DNA of 64,000 nt from Gracilaria domingensis (Eukaryota > Rhodophyta > Florideophyceae > Gracilariales > Gracilariaceae): NCBI GenBank assembly GCA_022539475.1, contig VCMS01000340.1, positions 35,916 to 99,915 of the forward strand, read 5' to 3'. Below are positions 22,193 through 33,928 of this stretch, piece by piece; position 1 is the stretch's first letter; each line of letters begins with the position of its first letter. Under the pieces are notes generated by a model, which was given only the letters and a program-made list of their open reading frames with translations, had not been told where the DNA came from and searched no databases. Made by a program: the position numbers and the translations under genes.

Positions 22193-22900
22193 CCGCGTCG
22201 TGTTGCTGGTTCTGATCCGAGAGGTTGAGGATCGTTTGTGGTTGAAGTTGGTGCACTGCGTGTGTGCTCAGCAGTTGTTGAAATCTGTGCAATATGTGTG
22301 CTCAGCGTTTGGGTTTATCATCTGAGGTCCAGCGACGAACGATTGATACGAGTAATCCGGTAAATTACTCTGGCGGCTTCAACCAAAGCGGACGTGCTGT
22401 ACGATGGGCTCCCACTGATCGTTCGGGGCGGATACCGGTGGCGGTCGGAAGATCTGGTAGTACCGCGATTGCTGAAGTGGACGGGGTGCCGTGGCGCACT
22501 GTTGGACGTGGGTGACTCACCTTTGTTTCTGTTGACCTCACTATATGTAGGGTTCTTGATCTGTGGTGAAGGCAAACCGAAACGAGCTTTTGATCCGTGC
22601 AACCTCGGTTGAGCGGGGAGGCGACGTACCGAAGGCTGACCTCCTTTACATTATCAGGCCACGTGTGGGCACTTTTGTCTGCATGTTAGGAGCATACCTT
22701 GGTTTGGCATAGTAGCTACAGTGTCTCGGTCCCGCAAGTTCTTGCAAGAGGGCAGATTGGGTTAAGTGGTGAAGACATATCTTTCGTCATTAACCATCCT
22801 TTGGACGCCTCGTAGAGAGCAACGCGCCTTCTCCTGGAAGGCAGGAGGAGATAGACTGCAGAAGTCCTTTCCTACCCGGAGGGTCTCCGGCGGTCAGGGG
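22193..22900 (-). pseudogene. antisense gag-like relic in the C1 leader
   Basis: The leader reads, on the strand opposite to the element, as a basic, Asn/Thr/Arg-rich protein with a RHPVH segment followed by Cys/His-like positions. Matching stretches occur in three other copies here (47358-48130, 55800-56540, 61480-62190). Residue spacing recalls the zinc knuckles of BEL/Pao gag. All copies are broken. See the findings. Confidence 0.4.
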
Positions 22901-22957
22901 TCCGATCCCCTAGGGTACTTGGAATTTAGCTCCTGCCAGTGGTCCCGACTATTGAAG

Positions 22958-23096
22958 TTTTTGTCGTTGTTGTTGTTTGCTGCTGTTGTTTGCTGCTGTT
23001 GTTTGCTGTAGTTTTTTTTGCTGTCGTTGTTTGCTGTCGTTGTTTGCTGCCGTTGCTTGCTGTCGTTGTTTGCTGTCGTTGTTTGCCGTTGCTGTC
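22958..23096 (+). repeat. GTT/GCT-rich tandem repeat in the C1 leader
   Basis: Degenerate units of about 12 bases built on TTGTTTGCTGTCG lie just before the gag start. The other copies have a (GTT)n run at the same place (48448-48530; 55385-55455 on the - strand). Apparent Leu/Val/Cys-rich frames across it come from the repeat. Confidence 0.75.
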
Positions 23097-23145
23097 TATC
23101 TGCGACCGCCATATTTGATTTGCTCCGCTGTTTCCTTCTCACAAC

Positions 23146-26100
23146 ATGGATTCGTTCAGTGGGCTCAAGATCGAGAAGTTGGGTGAGGATAACTTCCTCA
23201 CTTCCACACATGGAAGCAGTAGATTCAGTACGTACTTACACTGAAAGACCTCAAGAACTATCTCACCACTTCTGCACCCACGGATGAAGAGAAACTGGCG
23301 AAATGGCAAATCCGAGACGAAAGGGCTAGAGCCATAATTGGACACACGCTTGCCGACGAGCACTTGGATCACATTCGTGACATTGAGACCGCCTCGGACG
23401 CATGGAAGGCCATCTGCAATGTGTTCCAACGCAAGATTCTTCTGAACCGAATCAACGGCAGACGTGTTTTCTACTCTGTCAAGATGCGCGAGGACGACAA
23501 GATGTTGCAATTCATCAATCTTGTTTGCACTTGGTTTGACCTCAAGAGTATGGATGTCAACGTTGAAGAAGAGGACATTAATATGCCGGCTCTATGTCGA
23601 CTTCTGGAACGTTTTCAGCACCTCATTGTTGCAATTGACACCACGATCGAAAATCGCGAGTCACCATGGAGTTTGTGAAAAGCCGTCTGTTGCAAAAAGA
23701 GCAACGTATGAGTGATCGTGCAAAGGAGGAATCCGTTGGTGATGGCGCACTGGTGAGACGCCAGTATCGTAGCAAGTCATTGGAGACAATTGTGTGTTAC
23801 TATTGTGACATAAAGGGTCATATCCAGAAGAACTGTTTCAAGAAGCACCGTGATGTGTCTAACTAGAATCAGATCGATGCTGCTCACCCAAGTGTACATA
23901 CCGCGCTCAACGATGAGCAAGGTACGGGCGGCAGCGATTCTGACTTTGTATGCCTCATTGCAAATGGTGCCGACAAGGCCACTAACAGTGACTGGATTGT
24001 TGACTCTGGAGCTACTGCGCACATGACTTATGATGACTCAATGTTCCAAACGTACGAGACAAAGGTGTCGTCGGGTGTGAGTATCGGCAATGATTCCAAG
24101 TTGCAGTCTGTTGGTCACGGAAGTGTAGAGCTCGATCTGACAGTTGAAGGGTGCAAACGTAAGTGCAAGCTTAAACATGTGATACACGTGCCCAACTTGC
24201 GATACTACCTGTTGTCTGTGTCGCAGATATGTGATCTGAATTGCACGGAATGTTTGACAAAGAAAAGGTATGTGTGTACAAGTGGCCAAAAACGGTTGCC
24301 GTCGGGCTCCGTGTCAAAGACCTGCACTCTCTTTGCACTGCTGCAGAACAGTTCACGGAAACGGACAGTGTGCATGCTTCAAACTTGTCTTTTTGGCATT
24401 CTCGAATGGCTCATGTGAATGTGGAATGTATCAAGCAGATTGCTGGAAATGGCATCGTGTCAGGTCTGAATGTGGATGTGGCTCAGAAGGTGGATGAGTG
24501 TGGCTCATTTTTAGTGGGCAAAGCGACCCCTACTCCGACTCCAAGCAAGGGGGGACGAGCTGAACACATACTGGATCTGGTACACTGAGATATTTCGGGT
24601 CCAGTGAACGTCAAGTCCTTGGGAGGCTGGCACTACTTTGTCACATTCATCGATGGCAACAGCCGCTACTGCTTTCTGTATATGCTCAAGACGAAGGATC
24701 AGGTGTTCCGGGTGTTCATCAAGTGGCACTGGTTTGTGGAAAACCAGATGGGCAGGAAGGTGCTTACCATCACCGCTCGTAAAAGTGTGCTGCGTGCTTT
24801 GCGCACAGACAACGATGGTGAGTACCTGTCCAATCGGTTCTCCGAGAAACTGGTGCAGTACGATATTGAGCATCAGCGAACTGTGCTTTACAATCCATAG
24901 CAGAACGGGTGTGCCGAGAGGTTCAACCGTACACTCATGGACTTGATCAGGTCAATGTTGCATCACAAGAATGTGCCAAAAAGCTTTTGAGCTGAGGCTC
25001 TGAACGTTTCTGTGTATGTGCGCAACAGAGTGACCTGGAAAGCGCTTCCGAGTGACGTGAATCCATTTGAGCTGTGGCATGAACAGAAGTCTGACCTGAG
25101 CAATCTGCGTGTGTTTGGTAGCCGTTGCTGGTACAAGGTGGTTGATCACAAGTTGAAGAAGCTAGAAGAGCGTGCAGAGGAATCCATCTTCGTTGGGAAC
25201 ACTTCGGGCTCCCACGGATACAAGTTGTGGGACAGCCAGAAGAAGAAGGCGATTGTGTCACGAGATGTGAGGTTTGACGAGTGCTCTGGAACTGAAAGTG
25301 AGGAGCACTCTGAACACGAGGACTATGCGGAAATCGACTTGGTTGACAAGTCGGGAGCTGCTGAAGCCTCAACCTCTGACACATCCACCCATGATTCTGA
25401 AGATGACCCTTCTGCACCAGCTTCTCACAAGAGTACCACGAATGCCAGTACGGATGAAGACACCACACCAAACGCACATGATGAGCCGGGAGTGGCAGAG
25501 ACGCAGCCCCTTTGTAGATCCACACGTCAGAGAAAGACTCCATCTTCGTGGTGGCGTGGGGCCAGTGCTTTGGTTACAGCCAGTGATGATACTCCTTCGT
25601 CGTACGATGACGCAGTGTCACGCCCTGATTCCGAAGCTTGCAAGAAGGCGATGAAGAGTGAGTACGAGTCATTGATGGAGCATGACACATGGGATCTAGT
25701 GCCAAGGCCAGCAGACAGCAACGTGATTTCGTCCAAGTGGGTGTATGTGCAGAAGTATGAGGCTTCGTCATTTGGTGAACCGACAGTGCGTTACAAGGCT
25801 CGTGTGGTTGCAAGAGGCTTCCTGCAGATCGAGGGTGTGGACTTCTCAGAGACTTATGCACCAGTGGTGAAGTTTACATCCATAAGAATGATCTTGTCTG
25901 TGACTGCCGTACGGGACTTTCACTTGCACCAGATGGACGTGAAGACTGCCTTTTTGAACGGTGAACTTGACGAGACAGTGTACATGGAGCAGCCAATGGG
26001 GTTCACACAGCAGAGAAAGGAGGACTTGGTGTGCCGATTGAAGAAAGCGATCTATGGGCTTAGACAAGCACCAAGACAGTGGCACGCCAAGATATACGCC

Positions 26101-27180
26101 TTCCTTGTTGGTGAAATGCATCTCAAGCCGAATGACGCAGACGAGTGTGTCTACAACGGGATCATACTGGGTTTCTTGGTTATCATTGCTCTGTATGTTG
26201 ACGACTTGCTGATTGCGAGTCCGAGCATGAAAACCGTGTAACGTGTGAAGGCAGAGCTGTCAATTCATTTCCGCATGAAGGACCTCAAAGAAGCTCACAT
26301 GATTCTTGGATTTGAAATCCATCGAGACAGAACCAAGCGAGAGCTGTACTTGACGCACTCAGCGTACACTAACAAACTCCTGGAGCGATTTGGCTTGCAG
26401 CTATCGAAACCCGTTGACACTTCTATGGAGTGCGGTGTGGACTTGTCTGTTGACAAGGAAGTGCTCATGCATGTACCGTATCGTCAGGCGATTGGCTGCC
26501 TCATTTATCTCTCTGTGGAAACTCTTCCGGACATCTCACATGAAGTGGCTGAGCTGGCCCAGTATGTTTAGAAGCCGGGAAACACTCACTGGAAGGCGGT
26601 CAAGCGTGTTCTTCGCTACCTCAAAGGCACTACCACGTTCGGGTTGACGTATGGCTCCAGCACCGATTTGCAACTGCACGGCTATGTGGATTCTGACTGG
26701 GCTGGCGACGTTGCCAACCGCAAGTCCACTAGCGGATACTTGTTCATGATGTGCGGTGGTGCTGTGTCGTGGTCGTCTCGTCAACAGGAGGTAGTGGCTC
26801 TGTTCAGTGCGGAGGCTGAGTACGTGAGCTGGTGCTCTGGCACCAAGGAGGCGATCTGGCTTCGGCGACTTTGGAACGGCATTGGCAGTGTGATTGGCAT
26901 GGAAGCAGACCGGTCTGTGAAGCTGCTGGTTGAACCAACTCTCAAGTATGTTGACGACCAGGGCAGCATTGACCTTACTCGAAATGGAGTGGTGAACTGG
27001 AGAACGAAGCACATTGAGATTCGGTTCCACTTCACTCGAGAAGCTTTGCAGTCCAAGTCGATTGTACTGTTCTACTGCTCGACGGATTCCATGTTTGCTG
27101 ACATGCTGAATAAGCCGCTTGCCCGAGTAAAGCACGAGAGGTTCCGCGAAGCCAGTGATGTGATCCAAATAGAAGTTTGA
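23146..27180 (+). pseudogene. gag-pol of C1 (Ty1/copia)
   Basis: Domains in copia order: gag with CCHC knuckle (CYYCDIKGHIQKNC, near 23800), protease (DWIVDSGATAHM, near 24000), integrase (about 24400-25000), reverse transcriptase with LYVDDLLIAS (near 26200) and RNase H (DSDWAGDVANRKSTSGY, near 26700). The order protease-integrase-RT defines Ty1/copia. It is broken in more than ten places. Confidence 0.9.
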
Positions 27181-27197
27181 AGTCAGTGGCAGAGGAG

Positions 27198-28172
27198 TGT
27201 AGAGCAAAACTTGCTCGCCCGGTACACGGGGATAGTTTTCATAAACCCCTGGTAAGGATGATTCCGGGTACTCGGAAGGTATGAGTATTGGCCCACGGAT
27301 GGGATGCTTTCGGCAGTATTGAGGTATGGCACCCTGAGGGGTCGGCCATGACGTCGCGCAGATGAGTATTGGTCGCGTGTACGCGTGTGTAGAAATGGGT
27401 ATGTTCACACATGTTTTGTTATGATTGTCGGATATTTTACTGGCCGCTGCCGCCGGTCGTCACGTGCACCACGTGTATGGACCTGCTTATGTGTGTGCAT
27501 TAGATTATTTAACTGAGTTTAACTAATTTATCGGTTACGACATAAGAGGTGACCTCCCGGTCACCTCCTCCTTTAGTAAAGAGTACCCGAGTCCGGCTCT
27601 GAACTAAGTTCGCCTGCGCGAAGTGTACAACTCTCTCAGGAGGGTCACCGCATACGGTACGGGCTGGATTCATCCCTCGGGATCACTCAGACAATACTGA
27701 CCATTGTGGCCTTGCCTTCGGGCTTATTTATTTTGTGTCTTCGGACTTTCTCTTTCTTTTACTGTGCAGTTGTACTGCTTTCAACACAATTGGTAGCGAT
27801 TCCGTCTCTGTATAGAGTTGTGTCGCGTGGGCTTAATGCGCAACCCCCGTCTCCCGTCGCCGCGTCTGTTGCCGCTTGTCGCACGCCCCGCCGAGGGTTC
27901 CTCCTTTGGTTTTTCCTTCTTCTTCCCTCTTTTACCAAGGGCTTACAGCGCTCTACGGTACCTTTTCTCCCGACCATTCCGTCACTTTTTGCCGGATTCC
28001 TGGATCAGGCCGGTTCACCCCTCAACCTCCGTAGCTTTATATCCCGTACCACGGGCGTTCTTACACCCGCACTATCCGTGTGCGTAGGGCTCACCACTGA
28101 GTTCACCTCGTCTAGAGGGCAAGGACTCGAACGTCTTGAGAGACGATCCCATCGCTGGGGTTTTGATCTACA
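27198..28172 (+). repeat. solo gypsy LTR (E2 family, 975 bp)
   Basis: Starts TGTAGAGCAAAAC, ends TTTTGATCTACA, and is flanked by a perfect AGGAG duplication (27193-27197, 28173-28177). It sits in the polypurine tract of C1, immediately before C1's 3' LTR. Confidence 0.9.
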
Positions 28173-28180
28173 AGGAGGGG

Positions 28181-28742
28181 TGTTGGATGTTGATGCTGTG
28201 CTTTCACTGAAAACCAAAAGTGCTGGGGAGCATGGGCTGTTTTGGAGGCGGGCGTTGGAAAAGCGCATATGTGGTTCTGTGCAAACTGAACTTGAAACGG
28301 GCTTCTGATTGGCTACTGCAAATGGTCATATGCCTTGTGGTTTGTACAAGTGCTGTGGCGCTAATAAGTTGTTTCCGGGGTACACGTGTGTAGCTAGTAC
28401 ACTGGGCATACTTTACATGATGCACAGCGACAAACGTATGTACCTGGACATGTAGGACAGCGTGGTGTAACTTGGGCAGTATGGTGAAGAGTTGATGCGG
28501 TGTCAAGAGGATTACAGTGTAGTGTTAATGGTAACGTAGGACTTGGAGTGAGTTTGTGGTGAGGTGTTGTTGGTGAGCTTGTACGTAACTGTTATGGTGT
28601 CGTGTAGGGATTACAGTGTGTTGGCAATATGTGAATCTGTGCATGGTCATGGTTATGTATAGGCACGTAAGTTATTGTGCACTGTTGTGCACTTTTGCGC
28701 CAATGGGGTGCTTCTGATGTACACGTGTGTAGCTAGTACACT
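28181..28742 (+). repeat. truncated 3' LTR of C1
   Basis: Starts TGTTGGATGTTG and follows the copia LTR for about 520 bp. It then jumps back to an internal LTR block (ACACGTGTGTAGCTAGTACACTG appears at about 28382 and again near 28719) and stops. Confidence 0.7.
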
Positions 28743-29981
28743 GCAAAAGGATTCGACAAGAAAAGTGCCAAAAGCGACCTTTCTGGAGTACGTGAGTGCA
28801 AGCGGGTCCAGGTACGCAGTGGTAAGAGACAAGTAGCCTGCCAAGCCCCTCCTTCATAGAACGGGTGGACCGAGGCCCTGTTCAGTCACGAATCTCCAGG
28901 TTTTCGTAACCGGAGAGCCGACGTAGTACTCTGGGAAGGAGACAGAAGTCGGCCCCCGCTGGGAAAGCCCAGAGCGGTACAAGTCATGCGACGCTTCCGT
29001 CCTGAAATCTGACTGTCCCAGAGGCAGTCAAGACCGTGCCGAAGTCGAACGAAAGGGACCCAGTGAAGGCGACGTGGGAGCTCGTTGTGTCGGAGTGCAA
29101 CAAGTCCTGTGTTGCGACTTTCGCAGGTGATTCAGCTGTCACAGCCCAGCCAGAAGGAGTCGGACCCAGTGGGTGCAATACCCGCTCCATTTTGACAGGC
29201 AGTGATCCAGAGTTGACTGCTGAGGGCTACCTATAGTTAACCATGTGGTCCTTAAAGCGCGTATTTCAGCCGCGATTTATTTTCAACGCCGATCTACCGG
29301 GACGCTGTCAAAATTTTGTCGAAGGTGCCCCAAATCTGTGGAGGAGAATTTTGTCTTTTTGACATGCTACAGATAGATTCTGGCACTGGACGGGATAAGA
29401 TATTGCAGCCCTCCGAATTTCGTCCAAAATCGTCGTTTTTGACCACTTTAGGGCACCCCCTCAAATGAACCCCAAATCGACAATTTCTCGAAAAGTGACT
29501 TTGCAAAAGGCACGATTTGCCACGCTGCATTCCAGCAACCAAATCCCGCAAAAGTCGATCTAAAGCGCCACTTTTCGATCAAAATCGAACTTTCTGCAAT
29601 TGCAACTAGGAGCGCCACGTTTTTAACCTGAACAAGTGTGAAGCACATATTTCGTTGTATAACGTGGGAATGGCAGTAACACGAAGGTTTTGCGAGTGAA
29701 ATTCAGAAAAAGAGAAAAAATTGAAAACAATTGAAAAGATCCAAAAAGAGGCAAAAAACAGTATTAAGAAGCCATTAGAACCGTCTGAACACAATAAAAG
29801 CAGCCAAAAAACAAAAACAAAACAAAAAGTTGAAAAATGACTTCTCTCCAAACCTCAACGTCTAGACCTATGAATCTCTTCAGCCCTTCTGCTGACTCAG
29901 TAGAGCCCATGGAGGGTATCCACATTAGGGATTTAAGCGGACAAATATTATCCAACAAGGTCTGGCAATAGTTCCAAGAAT
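28743..29981. other. unassigned DNA, AT-rich toward the right
   Basis: A 67-codon + strand frame (29036-29236) has no recognised similarity. At 29240-29640 there are scattered TTTTGA and GGGGCACC-like words but no clear repeat. At 29690-29830 the + strand is A-rich. From about 29836 a frame begins MTSLQTSTSRPM and runs to the next LTR; its family is unknown. Confidence 0.4.
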
Positions 29982-30950
29982 TGCAGAGCAAAACCCCAGC
30001 GATGGGATCGTCTCTCGAGGCGTTCGAATCCCTGCCCTCTAGACGAGGTGAACTCAGTGGTGAGCCCTCCGAACACGGATAGTGCGGGTGTAAGACCGCC
30101 CGTGGTACGGGATATACCTACGGAGGTTGAGGGGTGAACGGGCCTGATCCAGGAGTCCGGCAGAAAGTGTCGGAATGATCGAAAGGAAAGGTACCGTAGA
30201 GCGATGTAAGCAATAGGTAGAAGGGGAAAAAGAAGGGAAAACCAAAGGAGGAACCCTCGGCGGGGTGTGCGACGAGCGGCAACAGACCCGGCGACGGGAG
30301 ATTGGGGTTGTACATTAAGCCCACGCGGCAGTAAGTCTGTACAGAGACGAAAAACCGACCTGACACAGGTAAGCAGTAATCTGCAAAAAAAAACAACTAA
30401 AACAATGGTCCGAAGACGAAATAAGCCCGAGGGCAACAGCTGTGTAGGTCAGTAGTGCCTGAGTGATCCCGAGGGATGAATCTAGTCCGTACCGTACGAT
30501 GTGACCCTCCTGAGGGAGTTGTGCACCTCGCGCAGGCGAACTTGGTTCAGAGCCGCGCTCGGTTACCCTTTACTGAAGGAGGAGGTCACCGGGAGGCCAC
30601 CTCTTATATCGTAGTCGATAAATTAGTTAAACTAAATTAAATAATCTAATGCACACCTAAGCAGGTCCATACACGTGGTGCACGTGACAACCCGCGTCAG
30701 CGGCCAGTAAAATATCTGACATTCATAACAAAACATGTGTGAACAGACCCATTTCTCCACACGTGTACACGCGACCAACACTCATCTACGCCACGTCATG
30801 GCCGACCCCTCAGATGGCCATACCTCAATACTGCCAAAACGTATCCCATCCGTGGGCCAATACTCATACCTTCCGAGTACCTGGAATCATTCCTATCAGG
30901 GATTTATGAAATCCATCCCCGTTCACCGGGCGAGCACGTTTTGCTCTACA
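29982..30950 (-). repeat. solo gypsy LTR (E2 family, 969 bp)
   Basis: Starts TGCAGAGCAAAAC, ends TTTTGCTCTACA, and is flanked by a perfect AGAAT duplication (29977-29981, 30951-30955). Oriented as in E2. Confidence 0.9.
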
Positions 30951-31581
30951 AGAATCAGTCGGTTACAGAAAGAAACCGCCACACAGGAACATGAAAGCAA
31001 AATTGCAAACCCAAATAAAGATAAGTTCCTCACAAATTCGAAACTCCGTCTTAGCTTGACAAAAATGTCTCGAACAATATCAAAAAGAAAACTTGCTTTT
31101 CCACACATCACTACATATTTCTAATCAAAATATATTACTAATATGAGCCATTCAAACGAACTCAAATGGCAATGCCTTTCATTCAATCAAATCCAGATAA
31201 TGAAAAAGAATTTAATGCCACTCAAATACAGTCAATCGCAAACACTATTAGAAATCGGGTATTAGCGGATTCGGATTTCTTCGGATTTATATGCACTGCT
31301 GTCATGAGCGCCCAACCGTCGATGAATCCCCCGTTGGCTTGTGGCCGTTTGGCCGGGTGGGTAAGGAGAGACCGGGGGTTGGGCGGGCGTCCCCGCGGAG
31401 TTTTCAAGATCAATCCCACCCTACCACTTTTTAGATTGCCCTAACACCACCTCCTCCAAATTAAATTCTTAAATAGACTCAAACATAGCAAAACGTTTTG
31501 AAATAAATCACATTTTCTGTGAAACAAGCACTGCAGTACGATCTGTCATGGGCAGCAGAACTTAATGCGTAATGCATCGGC
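30951..31581. other. unassigned AT-rich DNA with a GC-rich island
   Basis: Lys/Ser/Asn-rich frames follow the solo LTR and may continue those to its left. From about 31290 to 31410 the base composition turns GC-rich. No gene is recognised. Confidence 0.4.
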
Positions 31582-32625
31582 TGTTGGAAGTCATGCTGTC
31601 ACTGACCTCAAGCAGTTGAGATTTATGGAGTCTGTTGGAAGTCATGCTGTCACTGACATCAAGCAGTTGAGATGAGTGGAGTCTAGAATGGTACCTTAGT
31701 ATGTGAAACCGAGATTGATGTTGTTCTGTTTGGTATACCATGTTGCTGTATGGTATACTCAGTATGGGTTGAACGTTTATGTCTACATTGGAATGCTGTC
31801 GTTCAGCTGGGATGACCAAAAGGTACAACGATGACAGGTTGTACAGTGGTCATGGAGTACAGGTTGCAAGGCTATGCATGTGAACACATGGTACAGGTTG
31901 CAGCACTGTCAGTGTTGTGAAGTCTACATCATGCTTGGGTGGTGCTACATGCACATATGCTTGTATGGGTGAATGGAACATGTTGCAGCTGAGTGACTGA
32001 CGTCATCTGGTTTACAGGTACTTGTTGATGATGTGGGACTTAGGTGTCTGGCACGTACACGTTACGGTGTCGTGTACGGACTACAGCGTGCAAGCAACAC
32101 GTGAAGTGTGGTGTGGGGTTCCGTAAGCATGTCTGGTCATGATGGTGAGGTGTTGCATTGTGTGTATGCATGGTCGCGTTGCTATGGTCTGCTGTCATAT
32201 TGTTGAGTGCATTGATGTGTGGTGCTTGTGGTGTGCTGTCAAAATGTGTCGGTACACTGTCAGGGACGTGCATGGCTACTACATTGGTGTGCATTGTTGT
32301 GCATTGTTGTGCACTGCTGTGTAGTAGTGTACGGAATTGTTGTGCACTTTTGTGCACTGTTGTGAGTTGTTGTGCACTGCTGTTGTAAGCAGTTTGGGAC
32401 TGTTACCATGTTATGTCTGTAGATGATTGGTAGTATTGAGTGTCTCTGGTTAGTGAGTTGCATGTTGGGCAGAGTTGGAGTGGCATGATGGAGTAGCAAA
32501 GAAGTACTATATAAGTTGTGACTCAAGCACCTCCAATTAAAGATGAGCCAGAGCTGGCGAACTTCCCTTGCATCCCCCCATCCTTCCTCATGTCAACTTT
32601 CTGATCCCAGCTATAATCTCTAACA
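31582..32625 (+). repeat. solo copia-type LTR, family 2 (1044 bp)
   Basis: Starts TGTTGGAAGTCATGC and ends ATCTCTAACA, with a perfect TCGGC duplication (31577-31581, 32626-32630). The first 51 bp are repeated in tandem (31582-31632 and 31633-31683). TTGTGCA-like words fill 32289-32390. A TATATAAG motif near 32509 is a likely TATA box. The right end is near the start of the alanyl-tRNA synthetase relic. Confidence 0.85.
32505..32516 (+). promoter_or_regulatory. candidate TATA box in family-2 LTR
   Basis: ACTATATAAGTT lies about 115 bp before the LTR end. The same box is found in the other copia LTRs (for example near 56691 on the - strand). Confidence 0.5.
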
Positions 32626-32728
32626 TCGGCACCATATCTCCTCTACCAAACTAGCCACAAGTGATCGCCGGTAGCCATCAGTTCCGCTCATCTCACTCTG
32701 CCGTTGATCGTGTCGCCTCCCCCGCACG

Positions 32729-33928
32729 ATGCGCGTCGCCTTCGCGCCGTCACTTGCGCCGGCCAAGCGCTCCGTCCGCGCATTCGTGCGCGTCTCCGCC
32801 TCTTCGTCTCGTGGCCTGTCGCGCCTGCCAGTGAGTTGTACCGGCACGTCTTCTGCATCGCCCTCGGTGCCCGATGTGCTCGTTGGCGCACGCATGTCTT
32901 TGCGAGAGATTTGCGACGCATTTCTGGCTTTTTTTTCACGAGAATCAACATCAGCGCCTTCCTAGCGGCAGCTTTGTTCCTGATGACCCCACCATTATGC
33001 TCACCATAGCAAGCATGGTGCCGTTCAACCTGTTTTCATGGGGCTTGCCCCGGGTCAGTATCCCCGTGCCACTACCTCGCAGAAATTCATTCGCACCAAT
33101 GACACGGACACCGCTGGCCGTACCAAGCGCCATAACACTTTCTTTGAGATGCTGAGCAAGTTTTCGTTTGGCGACTACTTCAAGAGTGATGCTATTCAGA
33201 GGGCGTGGCAGCTATTCACTCAGGTGTACCAAGTCCCTCCGTAGAGGCTTGCAGTCAACGTTTTCGAAAGTGACGACGAAGCTCTGCGCATCTGTCGCGA
33301 TGTGGTTGGCGTCCCGGAGATCAGAGTTCAGAGGCTTGGTGTGGAAGACAACTTCTGGGCGTCGGGTCCTACCGGGTCTTGCGGACCTTGTTGTGAGGTT
33401 TACTTCGGCTTCGACCCGCTTTCAGATGTGCCTGTAGATCTTAAGGACGATGAACGTTTTATCGAACTGTACAATCTTGTATTCATGCCGTATCAACGCG
33501 ACGATCAGGGTGTTCTCACACCTCTTGCTGCCAAGAACATCGATAGTGGTATGGGGCTGGAACGCATGGCACATGTTTTGCAACAGATGTACATCAATTA
33601 CGAGACTGGTCTTATTCAACCTATAATTGATGTGGTTGCCGATCAGACTGACATTGCGTACAGAAGCGCTACGGAAGCGGAAGTGACATCCTTCAAGGTT
33701 TTTGTCGATCATCTTCGTGCAGTTTCTCACCTTGCGGCTGATAACGTAAGTTCGAGCAACGTCGGAAGAGATTATAATGTGCCACGCCTTCTTCGGCGAA
33801 TAGTTCGTCACGCACGTCTGTTGGGAATCGAAGACGCTTTTATCGCAGATGTCGTACTGACAGTTGCCCAGCTCGCAAAGGAAGCCGGATTGGGCAGCAC
33901 TAGAATTATTAATCCAAGTCCCTTTTAG
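32729..33928 (+). pseudogene. alaS-like: organellar alanyl-tRNA synthetase pseudogene
   Basis: Charges tRNA-Ala with alanine. The start (MRVAFAPSLAPAKRSVR, Ser/Arg/Ala-rich) looks like an organelle transit peptide. The class II catalytic core follows: [102 protein letters not shown], then RLLRRIVRHARLLGI. The wording is closest to cyanobacterial and plastid enzymes. Lesions: a frame change at the T8 run 32929-32936, another near 33030-33040, an in-frame TAG at 33242-33244, and a stop at 33926-33928. Only the catalytic half is present; the editing and C-terminal parts are missing. A solo LTR lies about 100 bp upstream. Confidence 0.9.

Larger units (their letters stand above)
22193..28742 (+). 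mobile_element. C1: old Ty1/copia element, 5' truncated
   Basis: Parts in order: part of the leader (22193-23145), gag-pol (23146-27180), a polypurine tract interrupted by a solo gypsy LTR (27198-28172), and a truncated 3' LTR (28181-28742). The 5' LTR is absent. It is a fossil with more than ten breaks, clearly older than C4. Confidence 0.85.

Noticed and set aside
22894-23211. Gln/Thr-rich or Leu/Val-rich frames across the repeat
   Set aside because: Produced by the GTT/GCT tandem repeat read in different phases.
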